A stretch of 8,787 nt of DNA from Tannerella sp. (GTDB taxonomy: Bacteria; Bacteroidota; Bacteroidia; Bacteroidales; Tannerellaceae): assembly GCA_031290635.1 (NCBI GenBank), contig JAITNE010000011.1:1-8787 (forward strand), given 5' to 3'. Below the pieces are notes generated by a model. That model saw only the letters and a program-made list of their open reading frames with translations, searched no databases and was not told where the DNA came from. This document shows positions 4,638 to 8,787 of this stretch, piece after piece. Every line of letters starts with the position of its first letter. Within the stretch, counting starts at the first letter, position 1. Position numbers and translations under genes: made by a program.

Positions 4638-7250
4638 ATGGAATTAGCAAGTAAATACGACCCTCAAGCGGTCGAAAACAAATGGTACAAGTATTGGCTC
4701 GCCCATCGGCTGTTTAGCTCTAAACCCGATGGACGCGAGCCATTTACTATTGTTATACCTCCACCAAACGTTACCGGCGTGCTCCACATGGGACACATGC
4801 TGAACAATACTATTCAGGATATTCTTGTCCGCCGGGCACGCATGAAAGGCCGTAACGCCTGCTGGGTGCCGGGCACAGACCATGCCTCTATAGCTACCGA
4901 AGCCAAGGTTGTGGCTAAACTTGCCGCCGAAGGCGTGAAGAAAACCGACCTTACTCGCGAACAGTTTCTCGACCATGCCTGGGAATGGACGCACAAGCAC
5001 GGCGGCATCATCCTAGAACAGCTGAAGAAACTCGGCGCTTCGTGCGACTGGGATCGTACTTGTTTTACGATGGACGAACCTCGCTCGGCAAGCGTTATCA
5101 AGGTCTTTAACGATTTATACAACAAGGGACTGATATATCGCGGCGTGCGCATGGTCAACTGGGACCCCGCCGCTAAAACCGCCCTCTCCGACGAAGAAGT
5201 AAACTACAAGGAACAACAAGGGAAATTGTATTATCTGAGGTATAATGTCAGTGGAGAGGCTTCCTATGCCGTTGTTGCGACTACTCGTCCCGAAACTATT
5301 ATGGGGGATACGGCGATGTGTATCAATCCTGACGACCCGAAAACGGCTTGGTTGAAAGGCAAAAGAGTAATCGTGCCGCTAATCGATCGCGAGATACCGG
5401 TTATTGAGGATGAATACGTTGATATGGAGTTTGGTACGGGATGCTTGAAGGTAACGCCTGCGCACGACGTCAACGACTATATGCTTGGCGAGAAGTACAA
5501 CCTGCCCTCTATCGACATATTCAATGACGACGGCACGCTGAATGACAACGGCGCCATGTATGCCGGCATGGATCGCTTCGAGGTGCGCGAAAAGATTGTA
5601 GCCGACCTGCAGGCCGCCGACCTGCTCGACAAGGTCGAAGACTATACCAACAAGGTGGGCTACTCCGAGCGTACCGATGTGCCCATCGAGCCTAAACTCT
5701 CAATGCAGTGGTTTCTAAAGATGGAAGACCTTGCCAAGCCTGCTCTGGATGCCGTTATGAACGATACTGTCCGCTTCTATCCCGCCAAGTTCAAAAACAC
5801 CTACCGCCACTGGATGGAGAACGTCAAGGACTGGTGCATCAGCCGCCAACTGTGGTGGGGACACCGCATACCGGCATGGTACATGGAAGGCCGTGTTTTC
5901 GTTGCAGAAACGAGAGAAGAAGCATACAAGCAGGCTTTGTCGAGCATCGACGGTCAATTCTCAATTGATGATTTGCGTCGGGACGAAGACTGTCTCGACA
6001 CATGGTTCTCTTCGTGGCTGTGGCCTGTCTCTGTCTTCGACGGTATCAACAATCCCGACAACGAGGATATAAAATACTATTATCCTACTAACGACCTCGT
6101 AACGGCTCCCGAAATTATCTTCTTCTGGGTAGCCCGCATGATTATTTCGGGATACGAATACCGACAGGAAGCCTGCTTCCGTAATGTTTATTTCACCGGA
6201 ATAGTGCGCGACAAACTTGGACGCAAGATGTCGAAGTCGCTTGGCAATTCGCCCGACCCGATTGAGTTGATGAACAAGTACGGAGCCGACGGGGTACGTA
6301 TGGGGATGCTCCTCACCTCGCCTGCGGGCAACGACCTCCCCTTCGACGAGAGTTTGTGCGAGCAGGGACGCAACTTCAACAACAAGATATGGAATGCCTT
6401 CCGCTTAGTAAAAGGCTTGCAGGTGGCAGAAACGGGAAATCTAAAGAGTACAAACGCTATCGCTATCGCCTGGTTTGACGAGGTTCTGCAAAAAGCCGTT
6501 GCAGAACAGGACGACTTGTTCTCGAAATACCGTATTTCGGAGGCTTTGATGGGCGTTTACAAGCTTTTCTGGGACGAGTTCTCGGCATGGTATCTCGAAA
6601 TCATCAAACCGCCTTACGAACAGCCTGTCGATAAGGCTACCTATGACAAGACGCTCGAATATTTTGAAGAACTGCTGAAATTATTGCATCCCTTTATGCC
6701 CTTTATTACCGAAGAATTGTGGCAGGCGCTCAAGGAACGCAAGGACGGCGAAAGCATTATGACGGCAAGCCTGAATTACGCCTCTGCTTCGGGGTCGTTG
6801 GCAGATGACTTCGAGGTCGTTAAAGAAATTATTGCCGGCGTCCGCACTATCCGCACGCAGAACAGTATCGCTCAAAAGGACGTCGTCAATCTGTTTATTA
6901 TCGGCGAGCATAATGCCGAATTCGATGATATAATAAGGAAACTCTGCTATATCGGCGAAATATCCCGTCTGAGCGAGAAGCCCTCTGATACGGCAAGTTT
7001 CCTCGTGCGCACTACAGAATATCATATCCCTGTTGAAATCAATGTAGAACATGAACTTAAACGATTGGACAAGGAATTGAAGTATCAGGAAGGGTTTCTG
7101 CGCTCGGTGCTGGGCAAACTTAATAACGAGAAGTTTGTCGCCAACGCTCAGCCCGAAGTTGTGGCTAACGAGCGCCAAAAGCAGGCTGATGCAGAGAGCA
7201 AAATCCGCACGCTGCAGGAAAGGATTGAGCAACTAAAAAACAAGCCATGA
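4638..7250 (+). CDS. valS: Valyl-tRNA synthetase
   Basis: This encodes 870 residues, normal for bacterial ValRS. It charges tRNA-Val with valine in the cytosol and edits mischarged threonine. It is a class Ia enzyme. The HIGH motif appears as HMGH (50-53) inside [16 protein letters not shown], and KMSKS is at 530-534 ([14 protein letters not shown]). The CP1 editing domain spans about 190-345, with [12 protein letters not shown] (215-226) and [15 protein letters not shown] (266-280) lining its pocket. [10 protein letters not shown] (406-415) and [10 protein letters not shown] (454-463) are further catalytic-core blocks. The anticodon-binding helical domain covers about 610-770 ([22 protein letters not shown]). 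The C-terminal coiled coil (800-868) has the usual [16 protein letters not shown] segment. The ATG at 4638 begins the conserved [17 protein letters not shown]. Its stop overlaps the next gene's start. Confidence 0.99.
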   Translation: MELASKYDPQAVENKWYKYWLAHRLFSSKPDGREPFTIVIPPPNVTGVLHMGHMLNNTIQDILVRRARMKGRNACWVPGTDHASIATEAKVVAKLAAEGVKKTDLTREQFLDHAWEWTHKHGGIILEQLKKLGASCDWDRTCFTMDEPRSASVIKVFNDLYNKGLIYRGVRMVNWDPAAKTALSDEEVNYKEQQGKLYYLRYNVSGEASYAVVATTRPETIMGDTAMCINPDDPKTAWLKGKRVIVPLIDREIPVIEDEYVDMEFGTGCLKVTPAHDVNDYMLGEKYNLPSIDIFNDDGTLNDNGAMYAGMDRFEVREKIVADLQAADLLDKVEDYTNKVGYSERTDVPIEPKLSMQWFLKMEDLAKPALDAVMNDTVRFYPAKFKNTYRHWMENVKDWCISRQLWWGHRIPAWYMEGRVFVAETREEAYKQALSSIDGQFSIDDLRRDEDCLDTWFSSWLWPVSVFDGINNPDNEDIKYYYPTNDLVTAPEIIFFWVARMIISGYEYRQEACFRNVYFTGIVRDKLGRKMSKSLGNSPDPIELMNKYGADGVRMGMLLTSPAGNDLPFDESLCEQGRNFNNKIWNAFRLVKGLQVAETGNLKSTNAIAIAWFDEVLQKAVAEQDDLFSKYRISEALMGVYKLFWDEFSAWYLEIIKPPYEQPVDKATYDKTLEYFEELLKLLHPFMPFITEELWQALKERKDGESIMTASLNYASASGSLADDFEVVKEIIAGVRTIRTQNSIAQKDVVNLFIIGEHNAEFDDIIRKLCYIGEISRLSEKPSDTASFLVRTTEYHIPVEINVEHELKRLDKELKYQEGFLRSVLGKLNNEKFVANAQPEVVANERQKQADAESKIRTLQERIEQLKNKP

Positions 7251-8305
7251 AAGCTCGTGTTTTACGTATTCAGGTTGCGGCGCTGCTGGCTATGTCGGCG
7301 CTTACCGCGTGCTCCGATATGCGTACGATAACAATTCAAACGTATAATCCGGCGAAGATAACTTTTCCCGAAGAAGTGCGTAATATTTTAATAGTAAACA
7401 ATTCCGCCCAGCAGCCCGACAATATGGCTCATCATTATGTGATAAACGACAAGGACGTAGCATCGCTGTCGATCTCGGCCGACAGTACGGCTTACGATTT
7501 CTGTCAGTCCTTAGGGTGCGCAATAGCCGAAGAGCTACAGTTCGACGACGTGCGTATTTGCGACGATACACTGCGTACCGATTCGCTTTTTTACAATGTT
7601 GTGCCTTTCACCGGCGTGGATGTAAGCGCGATGTGCAATAAATACGGCGTAGATGCGATTATATCTTTGGATAGATTTGTCTTCAAAACATTATGTAACG
7701 AGAGTAGCGGCTTCAGAATGATGTTGTGTTATATCAAGACCGACTTGACAGGCGAAATGCGTGTTCTATGGCCGGGACAAACGCAAGCTCTGACGTTTAC
7801 TTTCTGTGATTCGCTCAAATGGTATCTCGCTAATGAGGAGTTTGTGCCGAATGTCGATTCATTGCAACTAAAGCCTCAAGACGTAAAACAGTCCATGCAC
7901 TATCTCGCCGATCATACAGGAAATACTATACGAGTCAATTTCGTTCCGTACTGGAAGGATGTTAATCGATGGTATTATACCAGCTACTCGTCCGAATGGA
8001 AGCGCGGCACAGCCTTTGCACGCGCCTCTAAATGGGCTGAAGCCACCAAGGTATGGGAAGCCTTGTTAGCCGGGACTGCTCAAAAGCGTTCCAAAGCGCG
8101 TCTGCTCTCGAATCTCGCCTTATGTTATGAGATGAACAGCGATTTCGACCCTGCCGTGTCATTCGCCGAGCAATCCTACAATCTATTTATTGAAAACGAC
8201 GGTGCAGACGACCATTATACCATCCTGCAAAAGCAATACCTCGACGCCCTTCGCGCCCGCGCCGAAGCCGACAAAATCCTCACCAAACAACTGCACGAGA
8301 ACTAA
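7247..8305 (+). CDS. Lipoprotein with C-terminal TPR-like helices (DUF6340-like)
   Basis: This encodes 352 residues. Residues 1-21 form a lipoprotein signal peptide with lipobox LTAC (19-22), so Cys22 should be lipidated and the protein anchored in the envelope. The N-terminal half (30-230) opens with [21 protein letters not shown], the pattern of a Bacteroidota family I recall as DUF6340, with mixed alpha/beta predicted ([13 protein letters not shown] at 132-144). The C-terminal part (250-345) contains two TPR-like helical hairpins: [19 protein letters not shown] (256-274) and [20 protein letters not shown] (286-305). The start ATG overlaps the valS stop as ATGA, so it is translationally coupled to valS, although no functional link is evident. 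Its biochemical role is unknown; an envelope scaffold is a guess from the TPRs. No clear terminator follows. Confidence 0.85.
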   Translation: MKARVLRIQVAALLAMSALTACSDMRTITIQTYNPAKITFPEEVRNILIVNNSAQQPDNMAHHYVINDKDVASLSISADSTAYDFCQSLGCAIAEELQFDDVRICDDTLRTDSLFYNVVPFTGVDVSAMCNKYGVDAIISLDRFVFKTLCNESSGFRMMLCYIKTDLTGEMRVLWPGQTQALTFTFCDSLKWYLANEEFVPNVDSLQLKPQDVKQSMHYLADHTGNTIRVNFVPYWKDVNRWYYTSYSSEWKRGTAFARASKWAEATKVWEALLAGTAQKRSKARLLSNLALCYEMNSDFDPAVSFAEQSYNLFIENDGADDHYTILQKQYLDALRARAEADKILTKQLHEN

Positions 8306-8376
8306 ATTGTCAGAGGTTATTATTCTAAATTTATTAATCATTGTTTGCTGTTTTGTCAATGAGCAGTTCACCGCCC

Positions 8377-8438
8377 TCAGTGAGAACTTCACTGAACTCA
8401 GTGGAAACTTCACTGAACTCAGTGAGAAGCTCACAAAA
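8377..8438. repeat. 21-bp repeat units with internal inverted repeats
   Basis: AACTTCACTGAACTCAGTG occurs at 8385-8403 and 8406-8424, with period 21 bp. Partial copies lie on both sides (CTCAGTGAGAA before, CAGTGAGAAGCTCAC after). Each unit holds CACTGA and TCAGTG, so successive hairpins can form: TCAGTGA/TCACTGA with a 5-nt loop (8377-8395), TCAGTG/CACTGA (8398-8416), and GTGAG/CTCAC. The unit length matches the array at 1-126, but the sequence is unrelated. Confidence 0.85.
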
Positions 8439-8445
8439 GAAAGCA

Positions 8446-8481
8446 AAACCTGTCAATCCTGCAAATCCTGCAAATTCTGTC
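8446..8481. repeat. Four 9-bp tandem repeats
   Basis: Units AAACCTGTC, AATCCTGCA, AATCCTGCA and AATTCTGTC lie head to tail at 8446, 8455, 8464 and 8473. The array sits between the 21-bp repeats and the promoter at 8494. I recall similar AATCCTG-type short repeats from intergenic DNA of other Bacteroidota, but cannot check this here. Confidence 0.8.
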
Positions 8482-8493
8482 CACAAAAATTTG

Positions 8494-8524
8494 TTTGCTA
8501 ATTAAATTAATTATCGTATCTTTG
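8494..8524 (+). promoter_or_regulatory. Bacteroidota-type promoter for the gene at 8555
   Basis: A -33 TTTG (8494-8497) and a -7 TATCTTTG (8517-8524) are separated by 19 bp, the best match to consensus in this window. The spacer is entirely AT-rich apart from two bases. Transcription would begin near 8531, leaving an AT-rich leader of about 24 nt to the ATG at 8555. Confidence 0.75.
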
Positions 8525-8554
8525 TCCCTCTTTTATTCATTAATTTATCAAAAC

Positions 8555-8787
8555 ATGAAAGCGATTCACTGTTTAGGATTTATCAGATGCGCAGTCATCT
8601 CCGCCATGCTGCTCGGCGCTGTAACAACTGCCGCGCAGGCCGCTAACGAACCGGTTATAGTTGTTAATAATATTCCGCAACTTAGTCGCGGAGGCGCTCT
8701 TGAAGGAAGGGTCGTCTGGAACGGTCTGACGACAGGCAACTTCGGTCAATATGCCGTCGTAGCCATGCTGCACGCCACCTGGGGAGA
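8555..8787 (+). CDS. Secreted protein, N-terminal fragment cut by right edge
   Basis: The first 77 codons of a gene that runs off the window. Residues 1-29 form a typical Sec signal peptide: a basic start, the hydrophobic core CAVISAMLLGAV, and a likely signal peptidase I site after AQA (27-29). The mature part starts ANEPVIVVNNIPQLSRGG and continues ALEGRVVWNGLTT...QYAVVAMLHATWG, which looks like beta strands of a small extracellular domain. The pattern of an IP start, then L-x-G-x-V, then Y-x-V-x-x-x-L/I and a Trp-Gly resembles a domain I associate loosely with secreted bacterial proteins of unknown role. Too little is present to name it. The start is fixed by the promoter 31 nt upstream and by the signal peptide. 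Confidence 0.8.
   Translation, partial: MKAIHCLGFIRCAVISAMLLGAVTTAAQAANEPVIVVNNIPQLSRGGALEGRVVWNGLTTGNFGQYAVVAMLHATWG

Noticed and set aside
8190..8501. Plus-strand frame with FT(A/E)LS(E/G)N heptads and CxxCxxCxxC at its end
   Set aside because: Its start lies inside the lipoprotein gene in another frame. The heptads and Cys spacing are by-products of the 21-bp and 9-bp repeats, so no coiled coil or Fe-S protein is claimed.
8359..8505. Short 48-codon frame beginning MSSSPPSVRTSLNS
   Set aside because: It consists almost wholly of the two repeats, has no promoter of its own, and overlaps the -33 box of the next gene.

Overview
The window looks like a piece of a Bacteroidales (phylum Bacteroidota) chromosome. 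Evidence seen in the sequence: two or three promoters of the Bacteroidota type (a -33 TTTG and a -7 TAnnTTTG) sit ahead of gene starts, Shine-Dalgarno sequences are absent or weak, and the cytochrome bd genes have the Bacteroidota form, including a small DUF4492-like membrane protein ahead of cydA. Genus cannot be read from the window.

Layout, all genes on the + strand. Positions 1-126 hold six copies of a 21-bp minisatellite that runs off the left edge. Positions 241-891 encode an unnamed 216-residue protein with a helical, membrane-like N-terminal half and a fibronectin-III-like C-terminal half. Positions 892-1553 contain no convincing gene. They hold a series of hairpins each followed by a T-rich run, four degenerate 42-bp repeats, a strong intrinsic terminator (1258-1286), a C-rich block of 14-nt repeats, and the promoter of the next operon. 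Positions 1554-4568 form the operon DUF4492-cydA-cydB, which encodes the bd-type quinol oxidase, a high-affinity terminal oxidase that lets an otherwise anaerobic cell respire or remove traces of O2. Positions 4638-8305 hold valS (valyl-tRNA synthetase) overlapped by 4 nt (ATGA) with a lipoprotein gene carrying C-terminal TPR-like helices. Positions 8306-8554 are intergenic, with 21-bp inverted-repeat units, 9-bp repeats and a well-formed promoter. A secreted protein gene starts at 8555 and is cut by the right edge.

The core genes are ordinary housekeeping and respiratory genes. The unusual layer is the intergenic DNA: four unrelated short tandem repeats have a period of 21 bp or its double (1-126, 1089-1250, 4551-4583, 8377-8426), and one of them straddles the cydB stop codon. 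This points to a repeat-generating process with a preferred length. I found no convincing new defence, mobile or biosynthetic system. The best leads are the repeat biology, the hairpin series at 900-1286, and the small membrane protein coupled to cydAB.
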